A DNA stretch of 64,000 nt, taken from contig NZ_JAENHO010000012.1 in NCBI RefSeq assembly GCF_016785085.1, positions 1 through 64,000 of the forward strand. The letters run 5' to 3'. The translations under genes were made by a program, and so were the position numbers. Below the pieces are notes generated by a model. It searched no databases. It was not told the DNA's origin and saw nothing but the letters and a program-made list of their open reading frames with translations. This document shows positions 41,181 to 49,012 of the stretch, one piece after another. Within the stretch, counting starts at the first letter, position 1. The number at the start of each line of letters is the position of its first letter. The stretch is from Paractinoplanes lichenicola (lineage in GTDB: Bacteria > Actinomycetota > Actinomycetes > Mycobacteriales > Micromonosporaceae).

Positions 41181-43511
41181 CTAGCGGACGTAGATGTTCG
41201 GCTTGGCCGGGGTGGTCATGCCGTTGCCCAGGAAGAAGCTGGGGTGCGGCGGCTGGTTGTAGGCCGTGTTCTGCCAGGCGATCGCCACGCGGTATTGCGA
41301 GTCGTGCATCAGCGTGTGGATGCGCCGGTCGGTGACGGTCGGCGTGGCGTAGATGCGCAGGGCCGACGAGTCGGAGAGGCGCCACACTACTTCCTCGCGC
41401 CAGTCGCCGAACAGGTCGCCGGAGACGGCCGGGGTAGCCTTTGTGGTGTTGTTCGACGCAACGCCCGAGGCAGTGAGCAGGCGGGTGTCGCCGCTCGTGC
41501 CGTACTTGTCGATGCGGGTCTGGTCGAGCAGTTCGCGCACCGGGTCGCCGTCCCACCAGATCAGGAAGTTCGTCGACGACGGCTTGCGGCCCACGTTCTG
41601 CCCGCTCGTGTTCGACAGGCCGTCGACCGAGGAGGACCAGGCTTCGGCGCCGGCGCTGCCCGCGTAGATGTCGCCGGCGACCGCGCGGCCGTTGTCGCAG
41701 CCGCACGACGGGTGGGTCCAGATCCGGGCCCCCGTACGGGCGTCGAGCATCGCGTCGCTCGGCTGTGACGTGCTCTCCGACGGGCGGTAGACCTCCAGCC
41801 CGGCGCGCGACGGGATCAGGTCGCCCACGTGCAGGCTGTCGCCGTGGCCGAGCCCGGAGCGCCACAGCAGCGAGCCGTTGTCGTCGATCGCCGCCGCGCC
41901 GTACATGATCTCGTCGCGCCCGTCGCCGTCCGCGTCCGCGATCGACAGCTGGTGGTTTCCTTGCCCGTACGCCCCGACGTTGCTGTTCCCCGAGTCGTAC
42001 GTCCACCGGCTGGTCAGCGCGCCGTTGCGGAAGTCCCAGGCCGCGATCACCGCGCGCGTGTAATACCCCCGGGCCATGATCAGGCTGGGCCGTGACCCGT
42101 CGAGATAGGCCGTCCCCGCCAAGAAGCGATCAACCCGGTTCCCGTACGAATCCCCCCACGAGGAAACGGTGCCCCGCGCGGGCGTGTAGTTCACGGTCGA
42201 CAGCGCCGCCCCGGTCAGCCCGCTGAACATCGTCAGGTATTCGGGCCCGGACAGCACATACCCCGACGAGTTGCGGTAGTCCGCCGACGACGAGCCGATC
42301 ACCACGTTCGTGCCCGAGCGCGTCCCGTCGGCCGTCTTCATCGCGATCTCCGCGCGGCCGTCGCCGTCGTAGTCGTACACCTGGAACTGGGTGTAATGCG
42401 CCCCGGCCCGGATGTTGCGACCGAGGTCGATGCGCCACAGCCGGGTCCCGTTCAGCTTGTACGCGTCGACGAAGACGTTGCCCGTGTATCCCGACTGCGA
42501 GTTGTCCTTGGCGTTGGACGGGTCCCACTTCACGAACAGCTCGTACACGCCGTCGCCGTCCACGTCACCGACCGACGCGTCGTTGGCCGAATACGTGTAG
42601 GCCACCCCGTCCGGCGTCGTCCCGCCCGCGGGCACCTGCATCTTCACGTCGAGATAACCGTTGGCGAACGACAGCGACGACGCCGAGTCACCCTGCTCCA
42701 CCCCGTCAACCACAGCCCGTACGGTGTAGGCCGCCCCCGCCGCCGCCCCCGAGTCCAGGTAGTTGGTCGAGTTCGTGATCGGCGTCGCGTTCAGCTTGGT
42801 GCCGGCGCGGTACACGTTGAAGCCGGTCGCCTGCGCCTCGGTCCCGAGCAGGCGCCACGAGACGAGGTTCGCGCTCCCCGACCGTACGCTGATGACCCCG
42901 CGATCAAGATCCTCCATCTGCCGCCCGGTCCCCGTGGAAGGCGGAGTCGTAGGCCCCGACACGTAGTTGAACGACCATTGCATCCGAGCGATGTCCGAGC
43001 AGGTCTCCTCGACGATCGGATTGTTGCCGGCCGTCGACCCGTCCCGATTGCTCACGCACAGCCCGGTCGCCACGCTCTTGACCAGGAACTTGCCGGCCGC
43101 CGCGCTGGAGGCGGTGAACGTCCAGAGCTGGTTGGTCTTGGTGCCGTCCCCACACCCGTACTGCTGAAGCTGGGTTCCCGAGGTTGTGGACGAGCTCGGC
43201 ACGTCGATGCAGCGGGTGCTGTTGCCGTTGGCCAGGTTGAACTGCCCCGACCCGCGCGCCACCGCCTTCCACTGCTGGCTGGTGGCGGTGCCGCAGGCGA
43301 CCTGGATCAGCGGGGCCGAGTTGTCGGCCGAGGCGCCGGTGACGTCCACACACTTGCCGCTGGACGCGGAGGCGAGCGTGTAGACGCCGTCGGCGACGGG
43401 GGTCACCGCCGCGGCGGACGCGGGCAGCAGCGAGCTGACCGCGATGCCCGCCGGGACGGCGAAGGCGACCGCTACTACGGCAATGACCCCACGGCGACGC
43501 GTTGTGCGCAT
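41181..43511 (-). CDS. Secreted rhamnogalacturonan lyase (PL11) with N-terminal ricin-type lectin domain
   Basis: The 776-residue protein has a signal peptide (about 1-33), a ricin-B/CBM13 domain (about 38-190, with QQW, NQLWTF and MQWSF repeats), a short Pro/Thr linker, and a PL11 beta-propeller from about 200 to the end (GRQMEDLDRGVISVRSGSANLVSWRLL, DVDGDGVYELFVKWDPSNAKDN, YDYDGDGRAEIAMKTADGT). It cleaves the rhamnogalacturonan I backbone outside the cell. AAAGGA precedes the ATG. It lies 60 bases downstream of the esterase gene on the same strand but is probably separately regulated. Confidence 0.94.
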   Translation of the reverse strand: MRTTRRRGVIAVVAVAFAVPAGIAVSSLLPASAAAVTPVADGVYTLASASSGKCVDVTGASADNSAPLIQVACGTATSQQWKAVARGSGQFNLANGNSTRCIDVPSSSTTSGTQLQQYGCGDGTKTNQLWTFTASSAAAGKFLVKSVATGLCVSNRDGSTAGNNPIVEETCSDIARMQWSFNYVSGPTTPPSTGTGRQMEDLDRGVISVRSGSANLVSWRLLGTEAQATGFNVYRAGTKLNATPITNSTNYLDSGAAAGAAYTVRAVVDGVEQGDSASSLSFANGYLDVKMQVPAGGTTPDGVAYTYSANDASVGDVDGDGVYELFVKWDPSNAKDNSQSGYTGNVFVDAYKLNGTRLWRIDLGRNIRAGAHYTQFQVYDYDGDGRAEIAMKTADGTRSGTNVVIGSSSADYRNSSGYVLSGPEYLTMFSGLTGAALSTVNYTPARGTVSSWGDSYGNRVDRFLAGTAYLDGSRPSLIMARGYYTRAVIAAWDFRNGALTSRWTYDSGNSNVGAYGQGNHQLSIADADGDGRDEIMYGAAAIDDNGSLLWRSGLGHGDSLHVGDLIPSRAGLEVYRPSESTSQPSDAMLDARTGARIWTHPSCGCDNGRAVAGDIYAGSAGAEAWSSSVDGLSNTSGQNVGRKPSSTNFLIWWDGDPVRELLDQTRIDKYGTSGDTRLLTASGVASNNTTKATPAVSGDLFGDWREEVVWRLSDSSALRIYATPTVTDRRIHTLMHDSQYRVAIAWQNTAYNQPPHPSFFLGNGMTTPAKPNIYVR

Positions 43512-43571
43512 GACGTTCCTTTCGACGGAATCACCTCCGTAGATGCGTCAGGAACGCCGCGACAACAGAAA

Positions 43572-44522
43572 CTACGTAAGAGCGCGCCTCAGTGCGTCCA
43601 GGCGCAGGGCCCAGATCCGCCGGGACAGGGCGGCCTCGGCGGCGAACGTCTCCGCCGCGTGATAGCTGCCCGGGTGGATGTGCAGCTCGGTCGGCACGCC
43701 CGCGGCCATCAGGCGCTGGGCGAAGGCGATGTCCTCGTCGCGGAACAGGTCGACCGTGCCGACGTCGATGAACGCGGGCGGCAACCCGGCCAGGTCCTCG
43801 GCGCGGGTCGGGGCGGCGTACTGGTCGGCCGGTTTGCCCCCGAGATACCAGGCCCAGGCCTCCAGGTTGCCGGACCGGTCCCAGATGCCGATGTCGGTGA
43901 TCTCGTGGCTGGACTCGGTGGTGTTGGTGTCGTCGATCATCGGGTAGATCGGCATCATGAACTTGAGCTGCGGGCCGCCCCGGTCGCGGGCCAGCAGGGC
44001 CGTCGCGATGGTCAGGCCACCGCCCGCCGACGCGCCGTAGACGGCCAGCCGCTCGGGGTCGTAGCCCAGCTCGGCCGCGTTCTTGGCCATCCACACGAGC
44101 CCGGCGTAGCAGTCCTCGACCGGGGCCGGGTGCGGGTGCTCGGGCGAGAGCCGGTATTCGACCGAGACGACGATCGCGTTGACCTCGTCGCAGATGTACG
44201 TGGCGTTCGGGTCCTCGCCGTCCACGCTGCCCAGGATCATGCCGCCGCCGTGGATGTAGAAGATGCCGGGCAGCAGGCCGGTGGCGTTGACCGGCTTGTA
44301 GATCCGTACGGTGATGTCCGGCTCGCCCTCGGGGCCGGGAACCGTGCGGTCCTCCTTGACGACGTTCGGGTTCTCGGGGATCTCGATGCCGGCCAGCATC
44401 GCCTGCACGGTGGCGCGGCGCTGCACGATGTCGGGCACCGAGTTGAAGCCGCCCGGCAGGGCCTCGAGCAGCTGGTTGAGCGGGACGGCCACTTCGGGAT
44501 CGATCAGTTCACGACGGGACAT
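43572..44522 (-). CDS. HSL-family alpha/beta hydrolase (esterase)
   Basis: The 316-residue hydrolase has the oxyanion motif HGGGM (91-95), the nucleophile motif GASAGG (Ser165), and a C-terminal DLFRDEDIAFAQ...HPGSYHAAETF with the catalytic Asp/His. It is of the hormone-sensitive-lipase group IV esterases. AAGGA precedes the ATG. It lies 11 bases downstream of the Baeyer-Villiger monooxygenase gene, so it likely hydrolyses the ester or lactone made by that enzyme. Confidence 0.92.
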   Translation of the reverse strand: MSRRELIDPEVAVPLNQLLEALPGGFNSVPDIVQRRATVQAMLAGIEIPENPNVVKEDRTVPGPEGEPDITVRIYKPVNATGLLPGIFYIHGGGMILGSVDGEDPNATYICDEVNAIVVSVEYRLSPEHPHPAPVEDCYAGLVWMAKNAAELGYDPERLAVYGASAGGGLTIATALLARDRGGPQLKFMMPIYPMIDDTNTTESSHEITDIGIWDRSGNLEAWAWYLGGKPADQYAAPTRAEDLAGLPPAFIDVGTVDLFRDEDIAFAQRLMAAGVPTELHIHPGSYHAAETFAAEAALSRRIWALRLDALRRALT

Positions 44523-44533
44523 GGGATTCCTTC

Positions 44534-46171
44534 CTATGCAGCGAGTGAAAAGCCCTCGTAGCCCTTGGCGGCCACGTCGTCGCACTTCTTGCGGTATTCG
44601 CCCACGCCGCCGCAGTACGGCATGAAGACGCGGGTCTTGCCGGGCACGTTGGCGCCCATGTACCAGCTGTTGGCCCGCGGGTAGAGCGTGTAGCTGGCCA
44701 GTTCGTTGACGTGGTCGACCCACGCCTCCTGCGCGTTCGCGGTCGGCTCGATCGTGCGCAGCCCCTGCCGGCCGAGGTGCTCGATGGCGTCGGCGACCCA
44801 GTCGACGTGCTGCTCGATCGACACGAGCATGTTGGACAGCACCGACGGGCTGCCCGGCCCCGTGATCATGAACAGGTTGGGGAAGCCGGCCGAGCCGATG
44901 CCCAGGTACGTCCGGGGTCCCGCGCTCCACGTCTCCCTGAGCGAGATGCCGTCCCGCCCGCGGATGTCGACGTTGGTCAGCGCGCCGGTCATCGCGTCGA
45001 AGCCGGTGGCGTACACGATGACGTCGAACTCGTACTCCCGCTCGGACGTCCGGATGCCCTTCTCGGTCACCTCGACCAGCGGGGTCCGCCGCAGGTTGAC
45101 GAGGTGCACGTTGGGCCGGTTGAACGTCTCGAAGTAGTCCGTGTCCAGGCAGGGCCGCTTCGTGCCGACCGGGTAGTCCGGGCACAAGTCCTCGGCCACC
45201 TGCGGGTCCTGCACGATCGCCCGGATCTTGTCGTGGATCCAGGCCTTGGCCGTGTCGTTGGCGGCCTGATTCGTCGCGAAGTCGGTGAACGTCGACAGCA
45301 GGTTGACCAGGCTGCCGCTCTCCCAGGCCGCCTCGAAGGCCTCGTTGCGCTCCTCCGCCGACACCTCCAGCGCCGACTTCGTGGGCACCACGACCGGCAC
45401 GCCGGCCCCCGATTCCCGCTGCGCCTTCCGGTACGCCCGGTAGTTCGCGCGCATCTCGGCCACCTCGTCGTCGCGCAGCCGCCGGTTGCGGGCCGGCAGC
45501 GAATACGAGGGCGTGCGCTGGAAGACGGTCAGGTCGGCGGCCGTCTCGGCGATCACCGGGATGGACTGCACGCCTGACGAGCCCGTACCGATGATGCCGA
45601 CCCGCTGGCCCGTGAACTCGATCTGCTCGTGGGGCCAGCGCGAGGTCTGGTACGAGGTGCCCTTGAACGTCTCGATGCCCGGGATCTCGGGCAGCTTCGG
45701 CGACGACAGGCAGCCGGTCGCCATCACCAGGAACCGGGCGGTCACCGCGTCCTCGTGCTCGGTGCGCACGAGCCAGGCCTTCTGCTCGTCGTCCCACGTC
45801 GCGCCGGTCACCCGCGTCCGGAAGACGATGTCTTTGCGCAGGTCGAACCGGTCGGCCACGTGGTTCGCGTACTTGAGGATCTCGGGCTGCGTCGGATAGC
45901 GCTCCTGCCACGGATACTCCTGCTCGAGATCCTCCGAGAAGGAGTACGAGTAGGCCAGGCTCTCGACGTCGACCCGCGCACCCGGATACCGATTCCAGTA
46001 CCAGGTGCCGCCGACGCCGGTCCCCGCCTCGAAGACGACGGCGGTGCGGCCCTCCTGACGCAGCTTGTGCAGCAGATACATGCCCGAGAAGCCGGCGCCG
46101 ACGATCACGGCATCCACGCTGGGCGGAACGTTACGAGCTTCTTCGGCGGACTCCTGAACGCTGTGGGACAT
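44534..46171 (-). CDS. Baeyer-Villiger-type flavin monooxygenase
   Basis: The 545-residue flavoprotein has two nucleotide motifs, GAGFSGMY (25-32) for FAD and GTGSSGVQ for NADPH, flanking FKGTSYQTSRWPH, which is the Baeyer-Villiger fingerprint (FxGxxxHxxxWP) with Gln in place of the central His. YATGFDAMTG is also present. It should insert oxygen beside a ketone carbonyl using O2 and NADPH. GGGAG precedes ATG 46171. Its promoter lies about 210 bases upstream, with an operator palindrome. Confidence 0.92.
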   Translation of the reverse strand: MSHSVQESAEEARNVPPSVDAVIVGAGFSGMYLLHKLRQEGRTAVVFEAGTGVGGTWYWNRYPGARVDVESLAYSYSFSEDLEQEYPWQERYPTQPEILKYANHVADRFDLRKDIVFRTRVTGATWDDEQKAWLVRTEHEDAVTARFLVMATGCLSSPKLPEIPGIETFKGTSYQTSRWPHEQIEFTGQRVGIIGTGSSGVQSIPVIAETAADLTVFQRTPSYSLPARNRRLRDDEVAEMRANYRAYRKAQRESGAGVPVVVPTKSALEVSAEERNEAFEAAWESGSLVNLLSTFTDFATNQAANDTAKAWIHDKIRAIVQDPQVAEDLCPDYPVGTKRPCLDTDYFETFNRPNVHLVNLRRTPLVEVTEKGIRTSEREYEFDVIVYATGFDAMTGALTNVDIRGRDGISLRETWSAGPRTYLGIGSAGFPNLFMITGPGSPSVLSNMLVSIEQHVDWVADAIEHLGRQGLRTIEPTANAQEAWVDHVNELASYTLYPRANSWYMGANVPGKTRVFMPYCGGVGEYRKKCDDVAAKGYEGFSLAA

Positions 46172-46209
46172 GGGCAAACTCCCTGACTGACAACGGCTCC
46201 GAGGCAGGG

Positions 46210-46240
46210 GGCATCGCCGCTTTTCGGGTATGGCGATGCC
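46210..46240. other. 9-bp inverted repeat in the monooxygenase leader
   Basis: GGCATCGCC (46210-46218) and GGCGATGCC (46232-46240) form a perfect stem with a 13-base loop in the roughly 210-base leader between the predicted promoter and the monooxygenase start. It could be an attenuator or a regulator site. The rest of 46172-46451 holds no gene. Confidence 0.5.
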
Positions 46241-46388
46241 AGCGGTCTTCGGGACGGCCGAGGGGTGTGCCGGCGGGGGCGCCGGACGGCAATCTTGTGG
46301 AGAGCCGCGAGCTGTTTCGACGCGAGCGAGCCGCGCCCGGCTATCGGTTCTCCGTCACCAGCGGTGACCATTGCGTGACGTAGCCCAC

Positions 46389-46417
46389 AACATAGAATGC
46401 ATTCTGCATCCCGTCAA
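46389..46417 (-). promoter_or_regulatory. Promoter and palindromic operator of the monooxygenase operon
   Basis: On the minus strand TTGACG (46412-46417), a 17-base spacer and TATGTT (46389-46394) form a good promoter. The spacer contains the perfect 12-bp palindrome AGAATGCATTCT (46394-46405), well placed for a repressor. The local sequence is noticeably more A+T rich than its surroundings. Confidence 0.65.
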
Positions 46418-46451
46418 TGTTTCAACGGTGTTTCTTTCTTGCGACGAAAGA

Positions 46452-46568
46452 TCACTTGAGCAGGGCAAAGACAACACCGAACCCGTACGCCACGTCGACT
46501 CCCACAACCGCAATAAGCCAGAACCGGGAGTCTCTGCGAGCTAGCTGCAACAAACGGCCGTAGCGCAC
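46452..46568 (-). CDS. Possible 38-residue membrane peptide or gene remnant
   Basis: GTG opens a 38-codon frame ending RDSRFWLIAVVGVDVAYGFGVVFALLK, one clear membrane helix after a basic N-terminus (VRYGRLLQLARRDSR). Codon use is less G/C-rich than that of neighbours. There is no ribosome-binding site, and the frame stays open upstream into the ankyrin gene, so it may be the tail of a decayed gene. Function unknown. Confidence 0.3.
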   Translation of the reverse strand: MRYGRLLQLARRDSRFWLIAVVGVDVAYGFGVVFALLK

Positions 46569-46635
46569 GACCGGCTGAAGTGGGTGGCCGGCCAGCGCGG
46601 GTTGCCCGCCGGAGGTTGGCGCACCGGGGTGGCGG

Positions 46636-47025
46636 TCAGGCGTCGCCGAGGAGGGCGGTCATCTCCGGGAGCTTGAAATACTCGGCCGTGGCCCGCGCCG
46701 AAGGGGTGCCGCCGTCCGGGTCGGCGCCGGCTGCGAGCAGCGTCTTGACCGTGAGCGCGTTCTGGCGGAAGACCGCGGCCGACAGGGCGCTCTGCCCCCG
46801 GTCGTTGACGCGGTTCGGGTCGGCGCCGTGCTCGAGCAGGCCGGCCACCGTGTCCACCTGGTTGTGGTAGGCGGCGAGGATCAGCAGCGTGTCGCCCTTG
46901 TCGTTGGTCAGGTTGGCCGGCAGGCCCGCCGCCACGTTCTCGATCAGCTCCTGCGCACCCCCGTTACGCGCCAGGTCGAACATGCGATGCGCGTACGCGA
47001 TGGTGTCTTCATCCAGCTCAGCCAC
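46636..47025 (-). CDS. Ankyrin-repeat protein
   Basis: The 129-residue protein has three ankyrin repeats: NGGAQELIENVAAGLPANLTNDKGDTLLILAAYHN, QVDTVAGLLEHGADPNRVNDRGQSALSAAVFRQ and ALTVKTLLAAGADPDGGTPSARATAEYF. It begins VAELDEDTIAYAHRMFDLAR. GTG 47025 is used as start. Small ankyrin proteins of this size are common in actinobacteria and probably mediate protein contacts. Confidence 0.85.
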   Translation of the reverse strand: MAELDEDTIAYAHRMFDLARNGGAQELIENVAAGLPANLTNDKGDTLLILAAYHNQVDTVAGLLEHGADPNRVNDRGQSALSAAVFRQNALTVKTLLAAGADPDGGTPSARATAEYFKLPEMTALLGDA

Positions 47026-47080
47026 GGCCCGACGTCTACCCGCCCCGGCGCCGGCGAAACAGCGGCACCCCACGAACGGC

Positions 47081-47434
47081 TCACAGCGGCTGCCAGTAGT
47101 GGGGTTCCTGATAGGTGTGCCACCCGTGGAAGAACCAGTCGGCCAGGTCGGTGAGCCGGGTCAGGCAGGCCTCGTAATAGCTCCGAGGCTCCGGCCGCCG
47201 AAACTCGGCGTGCCCGGTGTGGTCGGGCACCCAGGTCGACACGTAATGAAAGCCCTCGACCAGCCACCGCTCCAGCGACTCCCGCTCCGCACACTCCTCG
47301 CACGCGACCCGCATGGCCTGCTCGAGCCGGCTGAACGCCCCCGGATCCCAGACCCGGTCCGCATACAACCCCAGCATGAACGACCCCGGCTCGGAACCGA
47401 ACTCGCTACGAAGCACCTCGAACGCGTCTCGCAC
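47081..47434 (-). CDS. Hypothetical protein
   Basis: The product is rich in aromatic and acidic residues and was not recognised (VRDAFEVLRSEFGSEPGSFMLGLYADRVWDPGAFSRLEQAMRVACEECAERESLERWLVEGFHYVSTWVPDHTG..., ending YQEPHYWQPL). GTG 47434 (117 residues) is chosen because an ATG at 47473 would be complementary to the ATG of the divergent methyltransferase; GATGCT stands 6 bases before the GTG. Confidence 0.55.
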   Translation of the reverse strand: MRDAFEVLRSEFGSEPGSFMLGLYADRVWDPGAFSRLEQAMRVACEECAERESLERWLVEGFHYVSTWVPDHTGHAEFRRPEPRSYYEACLTRLTDLADWFFHGWHTYQEPHYWQPL

Positions 47435-47471
47435 CCCCGAAGCATCCCAGCCGGGTACGACAATAGTGCCC

Positions 47472-48188
47472 ATGACGGGGCCGTTCGACTTCGCTGACCT
47501 CTACGCGATCGCGTTCGGCTATCGCGACATCCCGCGCGAGGCCGATCTGCTGCTGACCTGGTTCGATCGGCACCACGGCGGCGACCCGGCGACCGTGCTG
47601 GAACTGGCGGCCGGCCCCGGCGATCACGCGCTCGAACTGGCCAAGCGTGGCCTGGACGCGACGGCGCTCGATCTGTCGGCGGCCATGTGCGCGAAGGTGG
47701 GAGAAGGGGTCCGGGTCGTTCAGGCGGACATGACCGACTTCGAGCTCGACCAGCGGTTCGACCTGGCGATCCTGATGCTCGACTCGGCCTCGCTCCTGCT
47801 GACCGGCACGGCCATGACGAAGTTCCTCGGCTGCGTGGGCCGCCACCTCACGACCGGCGGCCTGCTGGTGCTCGACCTCAGCGTCGGCGAGGGCAAACCC
47901 GACTGGACGATCGAGGCCGGCGGCAGAACCGTCCGCACCCAATGGGGCCTGCCCGGCGACGCCTTCGACCCCCGTACGGGAATCGAACAGACCCGAGTGA
48001 GGATGACGGTGGACGGGATCGTGTGCGTCGACGAGGTGGTCGGCTCCCACCCGTGGACGGCCGGCCAGGTGCAGGATCTTGCCGGCGACGGGTGGGAGCT
48101 CGTCGCACGCTACGGGTCGATGACCGAGGACATCCCCGCGTCAGACCTCCGCGCGCTCCGGGACGTCCTCGTCCTGCGGGGTCGTTGA
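47472..48188 (+). CDS. Class I SAM-dependent methyltransferase
   Basis: The 238-residue protein has motif I VLELAAGPGDHALELAKRG (about 43-61), the strand-2 acidic residue in ATALDLSAAM, and VVQADMTDFELDQRFDLAILML. The second half is a beta-rich cap typical of small-molecule methyltransferases. The substrate is unknown. GACAAT lies 7 bases before the ATG, suggesting a leaderless mRNA. Its last 48 bases overlap the convergent membrane-protein gene. Confidence 0.87.
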   Translation: MTGPFDFADLYAIAFGYRDIPREADLLLTWFDRHHGGDPATVLELAAGPGDHALELAKRGLDATALDLSAAMCAKVGEGVRVVQADMTDFELDQRFDLAILMLDSASLLLTGTAMTKFLGCVGRHLTTGGLLVLDLSVGEGKPDWTIEAGGRTVRTQWGLPGDAFDPRTGIEQTRVRMTVDGIVCVDEVVGSHPWTAGQVQDLAGDGWELVARYGSMTEDIPASDLRALRDVLVLRGR

Positions 48189-48371
48189 AGAGATCGCCTT
48201 CTCGATCAGGGACCAGGCCAGCAGCCCGGCGACGGTCAGCGGGACCATCACGTACCACTTGCCCAGCACGCCGAAGTCGCCCGTGCGGCCCATCGTGTGG
48301 AGGATGCTGACCGCGGCCAGCGGGAGGCAGGCGAGGCCGATGACAACGCGGCGGATCCACATGTTCTGCAT
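48141..48371 (-). CDS. Small membrane protein
   Basis: The 76-residue protein has two hydrophobic helices (about 8-28 and 39-60) joined by a short loop (HTMGRTGDFGVLGKW) and an acidic tail (TTPQDEDVPERAEV). No family was recognised. The first ATG (MQNMWIRR) is used; a second lies three codons later. It lies 80 bases downstream of the MarR gene, with a perfect palindrome between. Confidence 0.65.
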   Translation of the reverse strand: MQNMWIRRVVIGLACLPLAAVSILHTMGRTGDFGVLGKWYVMVPLTVAGLLAWSLIEKAISSTTPQDEDVPERAEV

Positions 48372-48430
48372 GCCTGGAAGTGTGGCCGCCGAGGGGCCGC
48401 CGGCGGATCTGGCGACGGTCGGAAAGTGGG

Positions 48431-48448
48431 CTATGCCCGAGGGCATAG
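48431..48448. promoter_or_regulatory. 18-bp palindrome CTATGCCC-GA-GGGCATAG
   Basis: The arms 48431-48438 and 48441-48448 match perfectly around a GA centre. The site lies 3 bases after the MarR stop codon and 60 bases before the small membrane protein start. It could be a regulator site or a compact terminator; no T-run follows in the transcription direction. Confidence 0.55.
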
Positions 48449-48451
48449 GCG

Positions 48452-48958
48452 TCAGGGGCGTTCGATCCGCTCGATGGTCTTGACGATCTCGCGCAGGCTC
48501 TCGGTCATCGCGCCCTGGCTGGGGCGGGGCACCCCGGCCACCAGCTTGGCCTCCATCGCGTTGAACCGGGGGTAGATCTCCTCCATCAGCCGCCTGCCCT
48601 CGGCGGTCAGGTGGATCTCGACCAGGCGGCGGTCGTCCTCGCGGCCCTGCTTGCGCATCCAGCCCTTGCCCTCGAGTGTCTTGACCACGCCGGTCAATGT
48701 CGCCTTGGAGATCGCTGCCGCCTCGGCCGCGTGCCGCGTCTCCATGCCGTCGAAGATCCACACCACCCACATCACGACGAAGCCGGTCCACGTCAGGTCG
48801 TACGGCCTCAGCACTTCGTTCGACGCGTACGACCGGACGGCGTTGGCGGCACGGTAGATGCTCGACACGGCCATGGCCGCCTCGAAGTCGAGGCCGAGCG
48901 ACTCGACGTACTGCCGCATGGCCCGTTCGGTCTCGACGAGGTTCGGGTGGTCCTTCAT
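48452..48958 (-). CDS. MarR-family transcriptional regulator
   Basis: The 168-residue protein has a winged helix (RHAAEAAAISKATLTGVVKTLEGKGWMRKQGREDDRRLVEIHLTAEGRRLMEEI) with an N-terminal helical extension (EAAMAVSSIYRAANAVRSYASNEVLRPYDLTWTGFVVMW). TACCAT lies 7 bases before the ATG and no ribosome-binding site is present, so the mRNA is probably leaderless. It is divergent from the glutamine-synthetase-like gene, its likely target. Confidence 0.9.
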   Translation of the reverse strand: MKDHPNLVETERAMRQYVESLGLDFEAAMAVSSIYRAANAVRSYASNEVLRPYDLTWTGFVVMWVVWIFDGMETRHAAEAAAISKATLTGVVKTLEGKGWMRKQGREDDRRLVEIHLTAEGRRLMEEIYPRFNAMEAKLVAGVPRPSQGAMTESLREIVKTIERIERP

Positions 48959-49012
48959 GGCGACGATGGTACGGTCCGCCCCGGGAACCCGCCGTCCATC
49001 GAGGAGCGACCC

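Noticed and set aside
39847..42006. A 719-codon minus-strand frame starting inside the rhamnogalacturonan lyase gene
   Set aside because: Only its last 151 codons (the globin, from 40302) look like protein. The rest is a shadow of the lyase, macro-domain and HxlR genes.
46105..46371. 88-codon minus-strand frame over the monooxygenase start
   Set aside because: It overlaps the monooxygenase gene in another frame, and its upstream part is the noncoding leader.
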